DNA from: Bacillota bacterium
Lineage (GTDB): Bacteria > Bacillota > Clostridia > Lachnospirales > Bianqueaceae
Reading direction: 5' to 3'
Assembly: GCA_017441925.1 (NCBI GenBank)
Contig: JAFRUE010000012.1
Span: 18,256-82,255, forward strand
DNA: 64,000 nucleotides
Shown here: positions 43,524-52,539 of the stretch, one piece after another
How the letters are laid out: every line of letters begins with the position of its first letter
Numbering within the stretch: the first letter of the stretch is position 1
Made by a program: the position numbers and the translations under genes
Notes under the pieces: model-generated
The model's database searches: none
What the model was told of the DNA's origin: nothing
Seen by the model: only the letters and a program-made list of their open reading frames with translations

Positions 43524-44417
43524 ATGGCTATCGTACAGAGAAAATCAAAAGGAAAAATCGCTTTCGACATCGTTAATTATGTTTTGCTGACACTGATCGC
43601 GCTGGTCTGTGTCATGCCGATCTGGCATGTAATGATGGCTTCTCTGTCCGCTCCTGCGGAATTGCAGCTGAATAAGGGGCTTATCCTCTGGCCTCTTGGG
43701 CAGTCGACTCTAAAAGGTTATGAACTGGTGTTTGAGAACCCGAGCATCATGGTGGGTTATAAGAATACGATCATCTACGTTGTCCTCCAGACAGCTCTCG
43801 GGATCCTGTGCACGATCATTGCCGGCTATATCCTGGCTCACAAGACGTTTGTGTTTAAGGGATTCCTTATGTTCCTGATCACGTTCACGATGATGTTCAG
43901 CGGAGGACTGATTCCGACATATATGGTCATCAAGAATCTCGGCTGGATCGATAACCGACTGGCTCTGATCATTCCGGGGTGCATGAATGCGTTCAACATC
44001 ATCATTATGAGGACATCTATTCAGGGAATTCCGGACAGTCTGGAAGAGTCCGCAAAACTTGACGGCGCAGGTGATCTCACGATTCTTTTCCGGATCATTA
44101 TTCCGTTGGATAAGGCTACGATCGCCGTACTGATACTGTTTATGGCCGTAGCGCAGTGGAACAGCTGGTTCAACGCGATGATCTATCTGAAATCCAGGAA
44201 ACTCTTCCCGCTGCAGCTGATACTGCGCGAGATCCTGATCCAGAATGATGTTACACAGGTTTTCTACGGAGCTGACGCGGCAAGCCGTACCGATATCTAT
44301 AAACCGCTGGTACGCTATTGTACGACGATCGTCGCAACGCTGCCGATCCTCTGCATTTATCCGTTTATACAGAAGTACTTTGTATCCGGAGTTATGATAG
44401 GATCACTGAAGGGATAA
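43524..44417 (+). CDS. ABC sugar transporter permease (LplC/UgpE-like)
   Basis: The 297-residue protein has about six membrane helices. Its EAA loop reads LEESAKLDGAGDLTILFRIIIPL, and TFTMMFSGGLIPTYMVIKNLGW is typical of the LplC/YtcP permeases. GAGGAGGT precedes the ATG. It pairs with the permease gene just upstream. A leader of 183 bp without a gene or clear promoter separates it from the binding-protein gene. Confidence 0.9.
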   Translation: MAIVQRKSKGKIAFDIVNYVLLTLIALVCVMPIWHVMMASLSAPAELQLNKGLILWPLGQSTLKGYELVFENPSIMVGYKNTIIYVVLQTALGILCTIIAGYILAHKTFVFKGFLMFLITFTMMFSGGLIPTYMVIKNLGWIDNRLALIIPGCMNAFNIIIMRTSIQGIPDSLEESAKLDGAGDLTILFRIIIPLDKATIAVLILFMAVAQWNSWFNAMIYLKSRKLFPLQLILREILIQNDVTQVFYGADAASRTDIYKPLVRYCTTIVATLPILCIYPFIQKYFVSGVMIGSLKG

Positions 44418-44600
44418 GGCTCGCATCTTTATTATGTATGTCTGCAAATACGTGACTGGAAGATCAGACGGAATGACTTAAAGTGATGGAGACCGGAACA
44501 GGGAGAGGAGGCGAAAAATCCGATATAGCGCATCCGGGTTGATCTCCGAACGTATAGAACGTAAAAAATATTGAAACACAGTAAAAACAGGAGGTAAAAC

Positions 44601-46241
44601 ATGTTACGCAAATTCTTATGTATCGGGCTGTCCGTAATTCTCCTTATGGGCTGCCTGGCCGGATGTACAGGATCCAGCCAGAATACAGAAAACTCATCCA
44701 AGGCAAATTCATCTGCTCCCAAGGGAGATTCTTCCAAGACGGCCGAATCTTCAAAGGAAGAACAGAAAGAAGAACTGGTGTATCCGAAGCTTTCCGAAGA
44801 AACGGTAGAACTCAGCTGGTTCTATCCCATCGGCGAAACACCGCTGACATGGATCGAGAGTTACAGCGATTCTCCGACAGTTCAGGAGCTGGAGAAAAGA
44901 ACAAACGTTAAATTCGACTGGTACAACTGCTATGTTGACGCTCGGGAAGAGAAGTACAACCTGATGCTTGCCAGTGACGAGATGACGGATCTGATCACGC
45001 ACAGGTTCATGCAGTTTACAAACTACATCACCGGTGACCGTGCGATCGAAGAAGGCAACTATCTCCGCCTGAACGAGATGATCGATGAGTATATGCCGAA
45101 TTATAAAGCGCTTCTGGAAAGCGATTATGACGCGTATCTGGAAACCGTAACCGATACCGGCAATATCTGGGCGTTCTATCTGTATGCGGATCCGAACGGC
45201 TATTATGCGCCTGACTGCTCAGGCCTTGCATACCGCAAGGATATCGCGGACGCGTGCGGACTGACAGAGACTCCGGAGACACTGGACGAGTGGGAAGCTT
45301 TCTTTGATGTTCTGATTGAGCATGGTTATGAGCATCCTTTCCTAATCAGCGAGAATGGACTGAGCAACAGCAATACGATCAACGGAGCTTTCGGTGTCAG
45401 CCACACATTCTACCACGAAGGTGATACGGTTAAGTACGGCCCGGCGGAAGAGGGCTATCGTCAATACGTGACCCGTATGAACGAGTGGATCAATAAAGGT
45501 TATGCTTATCGTGATTTCGCTACGCAGGATACATGGGAATCCATGAGTTCCGGCAATACCGTTGTTTCCTGGATGACCAGCTATTTCATCGGCGACACCG
45601 CTGCCGCATGGATGGGACCGGACTTCTTCATTCAGCCTGCTCCGGATCCGTCCCTGACGAAAGGCGACACCGTTCATCTGCACGCTCTGCAGGCAAGAAT
45701 GTCGAATCCGACCGCTGTTACGACGGCTTGTGAGACTCCGGATATCGCCTGCAAACTGGTGGATTACCTGTACAGTGATGAAGGCGTTACGCTCTGCAAT
45801 TACGGCGTAGAGGGCGTTACATATGAAGTGAAAGACGGTGAACCGGATTATACGGATTTCATGCTGCATCATACGGAAACTTCTCTGCTTGCGGAGACGA
45901 TGGAAACATACGCGCTTCTGCTGACGACCAGAGATCTGTCCCTTGGCAACAAATACTCTGACAAGAATATCTGGGCTGCGGAGATCATGTTCAAGAATAC
46001 CGACAATGCTTATGAACTGCCGCTTTCTCTGAATATGACAGCTGACGAGATGACGGAATTCTCCGCCATCATGGCTGACGTAGAGACCAGCGTCAAAGAG
46101 AATATCGTGAAATTTATCCTTGGAGACAGACCTCTCGATGAGTGGGATGCTTATGTAGCCACGCTGAAGGAAATGAAGCTTGATCGTGCGGTAGAGTTAA
46201 AGCAGGCATCCTATGACCGTTATATGGCGGGAAGGAAATAA
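44601..46241 (+). CDS. Extracellular solute-binding lipoprotein
   Basis: The 546-residue protein has a signal sequence and lipobox region LLMGCLAGCTGSS, so it is anchored to the outside of the membrane. A Ser/Lys-rich linker (residues 25-55) follows. The body has the two-lobed LplA-like binding-protein form, with ELEKRTNVKFDWYNC near the N-lobe and KLVDYLYSDEGVTLCNYGVEG near residue 385. AGGAGGT precedes the ATG. It should deliver an oligosaccharide or glycoside to the two upstream permeases. The hydrolase genes after it suggest an acylated or ester-linked substrate. Confidence 0.9.
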   Translation: MLRKFLCIGLSVILLMGCLAGCTGSSQNTENSSKANSSAPKGDSSKTAESSKEEQKEELVYPKLSEETVELSWFYPIGETPLTWIESYSDSPTVQELEKRTNVKFDWYNCYVDAREEKYNLMLASDEMTDLITHRFMQFTNYITGDRAIEEGNYLRLNEMIDEYMPNYKALLESDYDAYLETVTDTGNIWAFYLYADPNGYYAPDCSGLAYRKDIADACGLTETPETLDEWEAFFDVLIEHGYEHPFLISENGLSNSNTINGAFGVSHTFYHEGDTVKYGPAEEGYRQYVTRMNEWINKGYAYRDFATQDTWESMSSGNTVVSWMTSYFIGDTAAAWMGPDFFIQPAPDPSLTKGDTVHLHALQARMSNPTAVTTACETPDIACKLVDYLYSDEGVTLCNYGVEGVTYEVKDGEPDYTDFMLHHTETSLLAETMETYALLLTTRDLSLGNKYSDKNIWAAEIMFKNTDNAYELPLSLNMTADEMTEFSAIMADVETSVKENIVKFILGDRPLDEWDAYVATLKEMKLDRAVELKQASYDRYMAGRK

Positions 46242-46247
46242 TCGAAA

Positions 46248-47393
46248 ATGAAATATGATTACGATGGCCGCGAACTATGGTTCGCGGCCAGGCCCAAACT
46301 TCGCGATGAGAATGATCCCGTAACGGATGTGCTGAAAAGTTACGGCTATCATATGATTCGGGAGGGTAATGTTAAGTTTGACCTGATCCGCTATATCGAT
46401 TCGCCTGTCGGAGAGGCCCGGATGAAGCTGATCAAGCTGACGCTGACCTATCCAAACGGAGACGAGCCGGAAGTGATCGAACACTGGAAGCAGCGCGGCA
46501 TTGAGAAGAAGGTTCACTGGAATGACGGCGTGCGGGGCAACTGGGCATCTTATATTCCGCTGAACAGAAAGTCTTCCGGTAAGCTTCCGCTGATTATTCA
46601 GACCAATTTGGAACTGTTCGAGATGGAGAACCAGGGCTTCGTCGATCTTGCTGCGGACGGACCGGACGATCTTGCCGTGTTCTGCACCGAGACGCTGGAT
46701 GGGGACAGTATCGATTCTCTGATCGATACGGCGATTGATTCTTATGATGTGGATCCGGAGAGGATCTATCTGACCGGAATGTCATACGGCGGCATCATGA
46801 GTTCCTGGCTGGCCATCAGTCATGCAAAGAGGATCGCCGGCGTCAGTTCTCTCAACATCTGCTACAGCTATAACATCCCGGGGGATCCGTTCCTGATGTA
46901 TCCGGACAAGTATGGTAAACTCAGGGACAAAGAAACACCGAGGCTTATAGAGGAAGTCTCCGAGATCGGAATGCCGGTCGTTATCACAGGCGGCCTGAAC
47001 GAGAATTTTATGAATCCGATTTTCCCGATCTCCATGCGGTATTATGAGACCGGAGGAGCCGTTATGCACAATCTGCGCGGTGTCGATATGTGGTGCAGGA
47101 TCAACCACCTTCCGATGTATGACTATTCTGTCGATGTCAGAAAAGCCTATGAGTCTGATGATCCTGTGGAGCGCGCCATCGGACTGCCTGTACAGAACGG
47201 CCGCATTGTAGAAGAACTGGGAGTGAACAGTTACTTTGGAGATGTGCTCGGAAGCGACGGGAGAGCGTATATCCGTTATATCGCTACCGAGAATAACTGC
47301 CATGATGTTTTCCCGTGCAATCCCGCCGATATCTGGGATTTCCTAAAAGCTTTCCGCAGGGATACAGAGACGGGAAAACTGCTTACAGATTAA
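46248..47393 (+). CDS. Alpha/beta-hydrolase (esterase-like) of the uptake locus
   Basis: The 381-residue protein has a C-terminal alpha/beta-hydrolase region. The nucleophile elbow is GMSYGG (ITGMSYGGIMSSWLA), and a late ENNCHDVFPC supplies the likely catalytic His. No signal peptide is seen. It starts 6 bp after the binding protein, with GGAAGGAA inside that gene's end. It is likely a cytoplasmic esterase for the imported sugar. It may share ancestry with the hydrolase at 48975, which has a similar CHDVFP/MPHVVSP ending. Confidence 0.78.
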   Translation: MKYDYDGRELWFAARPKLRDENDPVTDVLKSYGYHMIREGNVKFDLIRYIDSPVGEARMKLIKLTLTYPNGDEPEVIEHWKQRGIEKKVHWNDGVRGNWASYIPLNRKSSGKLPLIIQTNLELFEMENQGFVDLAADGPDDLAVFCTETLDGDSIDSLIDTAIDSYDVDPERIYLTGMSYGGIMSSWLAISHAKRIAGVSSLNICYSYNIPGDPFLMYPDKYGKLRDKETPRLIEEVSEIGMPVVITGGLNENFMNPIFPISMRYYETGGAVMHNLRGVDMWCRINHLPMYDYSVDVRKAYESDDPVERAIGLPVQNGRIVEELGVNSYFGDVLGSDGRAYIRYIATENNCHDVFPCNPADIWDFLKAFRRDTETGKLLTD

Positions 47394-47432
47394 CCGGGAT
47401 CTGTTTTCAGAATCCCGAAAGGAGCAATCAGT

Positions 47433-48887
47433 ATGTTAAAAGGTTTATATCCTTTGCAGAAAAAAAGTATGCCTCCATGCAGCTTTGAAAAACTGCCGAT
47501 CACAGAGGAGCACCGTCCTCTTTACAGTGCCTATCATCAGATTGATCCCATCAATCTGGAGGATTACGGTTATGTGGAAGAGGAGTATCTGATCCGTGGC
47601 AAGAGCAATGTCTATACATGGAGTGAGGACGGCCAGACCGCAATGGTCGCGTATCCGGACAATGATTATTGCACCCGTATCATTGTGAGGAAGCCGGCGG
47701 ATCCTGCAAAGTTCAGCGGTCATATTTTTGTCGAGCCTATGAACGGAACAGAATATGTTGACATGGCAGGGGCTGGCTGGGGACTGACCTTCGAGTATAT
47801 GATGGACAGCGGAGATATGTGGATCGGATTCTCCTGTTCGGACGGCGGTTTTCTTGGCATGAAGGCCTTTGATTATGATCGGTATAAAGATCTGAATTTT
47901 GATAATCCGGTTCCTAAGGAACTTCGTATTGATCATTATTTGCCAGACGGCAGACTTACAGACGACTCTTTTGAGAAAGGGCTGATGTATGATGCACTGG
48001 CTGAACTTGGCATTGGCTTGCGGAAGGCGGCCCCAGGAAGCCCAACTTACGGATATAATGTCCGATATTTATTAATGACGGGTCTGGAGTATCAGATCAC
48101 ATATGCTTATGTGTTTAACAGATTTCTAAGAGATGCAGAAGGAAAGTCGATTTATGATGGAATTCTGCAGTATCAGATGACTCCTGGCGGCTCACTGAAC
48201 CGGGATGAAGATTTCTGGTCAAATGAAGATCCCAGAAATATGCTGCCAGTAGACATTCCGTTTATTAAACTGAAAACCGCCGGAGATCTGCGGGGAGTAT
48301 TCCCTCATCCGTTCTGGGCTTGTACCTGGAGAAGTCCGGACATGGATCTGCCGGAAGGCCAGATGAGATGGTACGAAGTAGCCGGAGTAGCGCTTCGGTT
48401 TGCGTATCGGCATGATGTACAGGTTGCAGCGTGTTATGATGACTACATACGGGCGGGCAGGAAGCCGGAACAGATTTCCTGGCCGAGGGAACGATTCGAT
48501 TTTGAGAATCTTGCGATGAAACATATCATGGTCAGTTGTTCCCACAACCTGAAAGAATGGGTCGAAAAAGGGATTCCTGCTCCGCGTGCACAGAATATCG
48601 AGTGTGTGGGTGAAAAACCGAACACTCAGTTCGTCATGGATGAGTACGGCAACCAGAAGGGCGGAATCCGTACGCCTTATGTGGATGTACCCGTCGAAAC
48701 GTATATTGATGACGGCACGGTAATTCCTTTCAGCAAAGAAAAACTGCTGGAGATCTATGGCAGCAAGGAGAACTATGTCAGGCTTGTTGAGGAAGACGTC
48801 AGAAAGCTCGAGGCAGAGCGCTGGCTGATCCATAAATCTGCGGAAGAGCTGATTCAGCAAGCCAAAGATTTCAAAGGCTTTGATTAA
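47433..48887 (+). CDS. Alpha/beta-hydrolase-domain protein lacking the usual nucleophile Ser
   Basis: The 484-residue protein resembles the large alpha/beta-hydrolase-domain family (HIFVEPMNGTEYVDMAGAGW, then WIGFSCSDGGFLGMK). Where relatives have a GxSxSG-type elbow, this one reads LLMTGLEYQITYAY, so the expected Ser is Glu. It has no signal peptide. Within about 47950-48200 the codon choice shifts slightly (more CCA, TTG and TTA), which could mark recombination or a different origin. It is translated from a clear AAAGGAG site and lies between two hydrolase genes. It may bind rather than cut an ester, or use another residue. Confidence 0.65.
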   Translation: MLKGLYPLQKKSMPPCSFEKLPITEEHRPLYSAYHQIDPINLEDYGYVEEEYLIRGKSNVYTWSEDGQTAMVAYPDNDYCTRIIVRKPADPAKFSGHIFVEPMNGTEYVDMAGAGWGLTFEYMMDSGDMWIGFSCSDGGFLGMKAFDYDRYKDLNFDNPVPKELRIDHYLPDGRLTDDSFEKGLMYDALAELGIGLRKAAPGSPTYGYNVRYLLMTGLEYQITYAYVFNRFLRDAEGKSIYDGILQYQMTPGGSLNRDEDFWSNEDPRNMLPVDIPFIKLKTAGDLRGVFPHPFWACTWRSPDMDLPEGQMRWYEVAGVALRFAYRHDVQVAACYDDYIRAGRKPEQISWPRERFDFENLAMKHIMVSCSHNLKEWVEKGIPAPRAQNIECVGEKPNTQFVMDEYGNQKGGIRTPYVDVPVETYIDDGTVIPFSKEKLLEIYGSKENYVRLVEEDVRKLEAERWLIHKSAEELIQQAKDFKGFD

Positions 48888-48974
48888 GCCGAAAAGCGTA
48901 TAACAGGCTGCTGCGGGCTGTCTCCTTCCGGGACGGCCTGCAGGCGGGCCTGCCGCAAAGAAAGAAGTGCAGAA

Positions 48975-50090
48975 ATGAACCAAGAGTATTCGTATAAGAA
49001 TAAAGAATTCTGGAACAGACAATTCATCGATTACTGTCCGCCCGCACGGAAAGAACTAAGAGAACAGCCGGTGCCGCAGACTCAGAAAGAACATGTGCGC
49101 AGACTTGGCGACAGCGATTTTGATATAGAAGCCTTTATTAACAGCAAAATGGGAGAAGCTGTGGCCGATCTGCAGGCAGGGTATCCTTCCACCGGCAATG
49201 ATGTGAATCCGGCTGCGAATCTTTACTGGAAAGAACGGGGATACGACAGAGAGTATCATCCGGAGGACAGAAGGGAACATTCCTGGGTCTCTCTTGTTCC
49301 GTCTGATCTGGCAGAAGACGAAAAGCTGCCGGAAGTCGTCCTGATCCACGGCGGCCAGGCTAACGGCCTTGCTTCCGATATGGAAGCGAGCGGATACGTT
49401 CATGAAGTCATCAAGAGGGACAGAGCTGTATTTGTCCTGCCTGCAAATACGGAGACGGACAACACGATCTATGCAATGGACAGAGCGGATCCGATTCTGC
49501 CCATCGATAAAACAAGAGTCTATATTATCGGGTTTTCCGGCGGCGGCGCCTGGGCACGCTATACAGCTTTGACACATCCGGAACGGTTCGCGGCCTATGC
49601 GCCGAACGGTTCGAATCTGATGAGCTGGCCGGCGCTCGCCGATGACATGATGCTGGCAAAAGTCCGTGAAATCGGTCTCCCGGTCTGTATCTATGCAGGA
49701 TTGCGTGAATTCCTGCGGATCTTCCCGTTGAATCAGAACGGTGTTAAATTTACCGGTATTCTCGGAAAAGACGAACAGCCCGGGACACCGGAAGAGAAAT
49801 ATATGCTCTTCCGCAGATGCCTGTATGCTTCAGGATGCTCTGATATCTCGCCGGAGGAGTGTATGAAAGCAGCCGGGGATCCGGATCCGGCCAGGCAGAT
49901 GTGCGGAGCGCCCGGTGGGGACGCAAAGATGATCCGGCTCCTGGATACGGATCATGCGGTGATCGATTATACGCGGGAGGATGGTACTCCCGGTATGCGC
50001 ATCATCTGTGTGGACAATATGCCGCATGTGGTATCGCCGAGCGCTGCGGGCCTCGTATGGGAGTTCCTGCGGCAGTTCAAGCGATATTAA
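48975..50090 (+). CDS. Alpha/beta-hydrolase (esterase-like) with GFSGG elbow
   Basis: The 371-residue protein has an intact nucleophile elbow IIGFSGGGAWARY and an oxyanion region VVLIHGGQANG. CVDNMPHVVSP supplies a likely catalytic His near the end. It has no signal peptide. It ends the uptake operon, 72 bp before the regulator gene. With the other two hydrolase-like proteins it suggests that the imported carbohydrate carries ester groups such as acetyl or feruloyl. The specific ester cannot be told. Confidence 0.78.
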   Translation: MNQEYSYKNKEFWNRQFIDYCPPARKELREQPVPQTQKEHVRRLGDSDFDIEAFINSKMGEAVADLQAGYPSTGNDVNPAANLYWKERGYDREYHPEDRREHSWVSLVPSDLAEDEKLPEVVLIHGGQANGLASDMEASGYVHEVIKRDRAVFVLPANTETDNTIYAMDRADPILPIDKTRVYIIGFSGGGAWARYTALTHPERFAAYAPNGSNLMSWPALADDMMLAKVREIGLPVCIYAGLREFLRIFPLNQNGVKFTGILGKDEQPGTPEEKYMLFRRCLYASGCSDISPEECMKAAGDPDPARQMCGAPGGDAKMIRLLDTDHAVIDYTREDGTPGMRIICVDNMPHVVSPSAAGLVWEFLRQFKRY

Positions 50091-50091
50091 T

Positions 50092-50128
50092 TTGACAAAT
50101 AAGATAATAATTAGTATATTATTATTTG
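50092..50128 (+). promoter_or_regulatory. Promoter and overlapping operator of the GntR/LacI-type gene
   Basis: TTGACA (50092-50097) and TATATT (50115-50120) have a 17-bp spacer. An imperfect inverted repeat with outer arms ACAAATA and TATTTGT covers the whole promoter, which suits autoregulation by the product. Confidence 0.72.
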
Positions 50129-50162
50129 TTTTCCTGACAGACGGGACAGAAAGGGGATTAAG

Positions 50163-51272
50163 ATGAGCGAAGCAGCCGGAGCAGATAAGAAAAGATATTT
50201 ATATCAGAATATCTATGAAGATCTGAAGAAAAAGATCCTCGACGGAACATACCCGATAGGCTCTTCTTTCCCCTTTGAACAGGAGCTGAGGGAACAGTAT
50301 AATGTCAGCATTACGACCATGCGGGAGGCTACGAGACATCTCGCAGAGGACGGGTTTATCCAGAAAAGGCGCCGCGTCGGTTCTGTCGTACTTGACTGGA
50401 AAAAAAGAAATGTCATTAAAGACAATAAACGGCTGCATTTCTTATTCTTGATTACGACTCCTGTCGTCGAGCAGATTCATAATCCATACAGTTATCATTC
50501 CGAGCTTTTCTCACATTTTCTGATTTACTGCAGTCAGAAGAATATCTCGATGGACTTTATGGCTGAGAATGATCCCCGAATCAATAGTATTACAAAAGAA
50601 ACATATGATGGTTGTTTTGCTGCTTCTTCTATCGATCCGGAGCTGCTGGACAGGCTGAGCAGCCAGATACCTACGATCTGCCTGAACGATGTACATTATC
50701 CGTTGTGTTCGATTACATCAGATGATGAATTCGGAGCCTATGAAGCCGTGAAGCATCTGATCGAGCTGGGTCACAGAAGGATCGCGATGATCATAAATCA
50801 CTCATTCCTGTACTTCACGGCATTCCGAACATTGGGTTATTATCATGCCCTGTTGGAGAAGAATATACCTGTCAATCCTAAATATATCGTACATTATGAT
50901 GATGAACAGCATCATTCCGATATTGAAAAATGTATCAGTGATGTGATGGATTTTCCTGATGGAGAAAAACCGACAGCAATCTTCTTCCAGACGGATGATC
51001 TGGCTCTGTACGGAATCAACTATTTCGCGCAAAGAGGAGTGGGGGTTCCTGATCAGATCAGTATAGTCGGTTTTAATAATACCAATCTTTATCAGATGTC
51101 CAAGCCTGCGCTTTCATCCGTTGCCCATCAAACAGACAAGATGACAAAAGTCGCGCTTGAATTCATGCTCGACATCCTCGAGCATCCGGATCATAATACA
51201 GGAATTATGATCAAGATTCCACCGGTTTTCATCCCGCGCGGATCGATCGGACCTGCACCGCAGGAAAAATGA
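50163..51272 (+). CDS. GntR-type DNA-binding, LacI-type sensing regulator
   Basis: The 369-residue protein has an N-terminal GntR winged helix (residues 10-80: YLYQNIYEDLKKKILDGTYP then LREQYNVSITTMREATRHL). A periplasmic-binding-like sensor domain of the LacI/GalR type follows (85-365, with EAVKHLIELGHRRIAMI and DQISIVGFNNTNL). This architecture is like AraR and related sugar regulators. It should repress the uptake operon and itself and release DNA on binding the imported sugar. It has its own promoter under an inverted repeat and a strong terminator. Confidence 0.88.
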   Translation: MSEAAGADKKRYLYQNIYEDLKKKILDGTYPIGSSFPFEQELREQYNVSITTMREATRHLAEDGFIQKRRRVGSVVLDWKKRNVIKDNKRLHFLFLITTPVVEQIHNPYSYHSELFSHFLIYCSQKNISMDFMAENDPRINSITKETYDGCFAASSIDPELLDRLSSQIPTICLNDVHYPLCSITSDDEFGAYEAVKHLIELGHRRIAMIINHSFLYFTAFRTLGYYHALLEKNIPVNPKYIVHYDDEQHHSDIEKCISDVMDFPDGEKPTAIFFQTDDLALYGINYFAQRGVGVPDQISIVGFNNTNLYQMSKPALSSVAHQTDKMTKVALEFMLDILEHPDHNTGIMIKIPPVFIPRGSIGPAPQEK

Positions 51273-51283
51273 TCATGCTGACT

Positions 51284-51322
51284 AAAAAAGACTGTTTTCA
51301 TTTATGAAAACAGTCTTTTTTT
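51284..51322. terminator. Bidirectional terminator after the regulator gene
   Basis: AAAAGACTGTTTTCAT pairs with ATGAAAACAGTCTTTT around a short loop, with A-run left and T-run right. It can end both the regulator transcript and the leftward GtrA transcript (stop at 51354). Confidence 0.9.
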
Positions 51323-51353
51323 GCAGTATAAACGCAAAGCAGCGGCCTGCGTT

Positions 51354-51848
51354 TCAGATTTTCTTATTCTCGGCTATGGATCCGGCTGTATCAGCAGCCT
51401 TGCCGGCTTCGGTCAGTACAGCGTCTGCGGATTCAGAATTGTCCGCAGATGCTCCCGCATTCGTATCGATGCTCTTACCGAATACGAAGAAACGCTGATA
51501 CAGGAACTCGGTGACAAAATTAAGCAGCATGTTCAGGATCGTGGCGACATATTCATTCCAGCCGAGTCCGGTCGTGTACCAGTGCTCCAGCCAGGTAGAG
51601 ACAGGCGTGAAGACCGCGTAGAAGAGTGCGACTTTGAGCATCGCGATCGGGACGTTGGCAGCCGATTTGAACGTGTATTTACGGTTCAGAGTGAAGTTCC
51701 AGACGACCGAGAGTACGAGTGCGATCAGATAGCTGACCCAGTAATCGAGATGCAGGATTTCATTCAGCAGCGTGAACGTTCCGATCTCGATCAGGCCTGC
51801 GCTCAGAGAAAACAACGTGAATTTGACGACCCGGATGAATTCTTTCAT
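51354..51848 (-). CDS. GtrA-family membrane protein
   Basis: The 164-residue protein has four membrane helices and the GtrA pattern KFTLFSLSAGLIEIGTFTLLNE and VWNFTLNRKYTFKS. GtrA-like proteins help move lipid-linked sugars across the membrane for decoration of wall polymers. An acidic Ser/Ala-rich tail of about 35 residues ends it. Its ATG overlaps the stop of the PAP2 gene by one base, so translation is coupled. The cluster with PAP2 and PlsC-like proteins suggests a lipid-carrier or glycolipid role. Confidence 0.86.
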   Translation of the reverse strand: MKEFIRVVKFTLFSLSAGLIEIGTFTLLNEILHLDYWVSYLIALVLSVVWNFTLNRKYTFKSAANVPIAMLKVALFYAVFTPVSTWLEHWYTTGLGWNEYVATILNMLLNFVTEFLYQRFFVFGKSIDTNAGASADNSESADAVLTEAGKAADTAGSIAENKKI

Positions 51849-52531
51849 CAGGAAACTCCTCCTGTTCTGGCTTTTTTATACTTGGGGCGGATGAATACAA
51901 GCCATTCTGCGAGCATGCCAAGCGGGATCGCCGCGAAGATGTCGGCCACGGAATGCTGTTTTACAAATGCGACGGATATGCAGATGAGGATCACGAGGAT
52001 CACAACGCCGGCCTTTACCCAGGGAGAGGCGTCTTTTTCGCGGAGCCATGTTGAGGCGATGCCGAGAGAATAGGCTACGTGAAGGGACGGACAGACACCG
52101 GTACTGGTGTCGAACGCGTAGAGAAATGCAATGAACCTTGTCAGAATATTGTCCCTGGGAAAGACCTCAGGCCGCAGATCCTGCCGGTTCGGGAACAGGA
52201 TATAGATCGTCATCGCGACAAGCTGTGTGATGATGATGTAGGTCTGCAGGTTCCGGAACTGTTTGACGTCGTAGAGCATGAACCACAGGAGGGACACGAC
52301 AATCAGTGCGTACCAGCTGACATACGGGATGATAAAGATTTCATTGAAAGGAATCAGATCGTCGAGAGCGATATGGATCGGAGTACAGCGCTCGATCGGG
52401 ATCAGATTCTCCGTCAGAAAATACAAAGCAAAATAGACCAGCCAACCGCTGAGCAGTTTCAGGTGGGAGAATTCCGGTGTATTCAGTTTGGAAAGACGAA
52501 ACTGCCTGTAATCGACGACAGGTTTTCTCAT
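51848..52531 (-). CDS. PAP2-superfamily membrane phosphatase
   Basis: The 227-residue protein has about six membrane helices. It has the PAP2 motifs CPSLHVAYSLGIAS (motif 2 His) and KQHSVADIFAAIPLGML (motif 3, His and Asp). Motif 1 is less clear. It resembles the PAP2_3 branch (inositol-phosphorylceramide-synthase-like). It should dephosphorylate or transfer a phospholipid or isoprenyl phosphate at the membrane surface. It lies 8 bp after the acyltransferase-like gene. Confidence 0.84.
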   Translation of the reverse strand: MRKPVVDYRQFRLSKLNTPEFSHLKLLSGWLVYFALYFLTENLIPIERCTPIHIALDDLIPFNEIFIIPYVSWYALIVVSLLWFMLYDVKQFRNLQTYIIITQLVAMTIYILFPNRQDLRPEVFPRDNILTRFIAFLYAFDTSTGVCPSLHVAYSLGIASTWLREKDASPWVKAGVVILVILICISVAFVKQHSVADIFAAIPLGMLAEWLVFIRPKYKKARTGGVS

Positions 52532-52539
52532 TTCAAAAG

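Noticed and set aside
48888..48974. Terminator in the gap between two hydrolase genes
   Set aside because: GC-rich inverted stretches are present, but there is no T-run, and the operon seems to continue.
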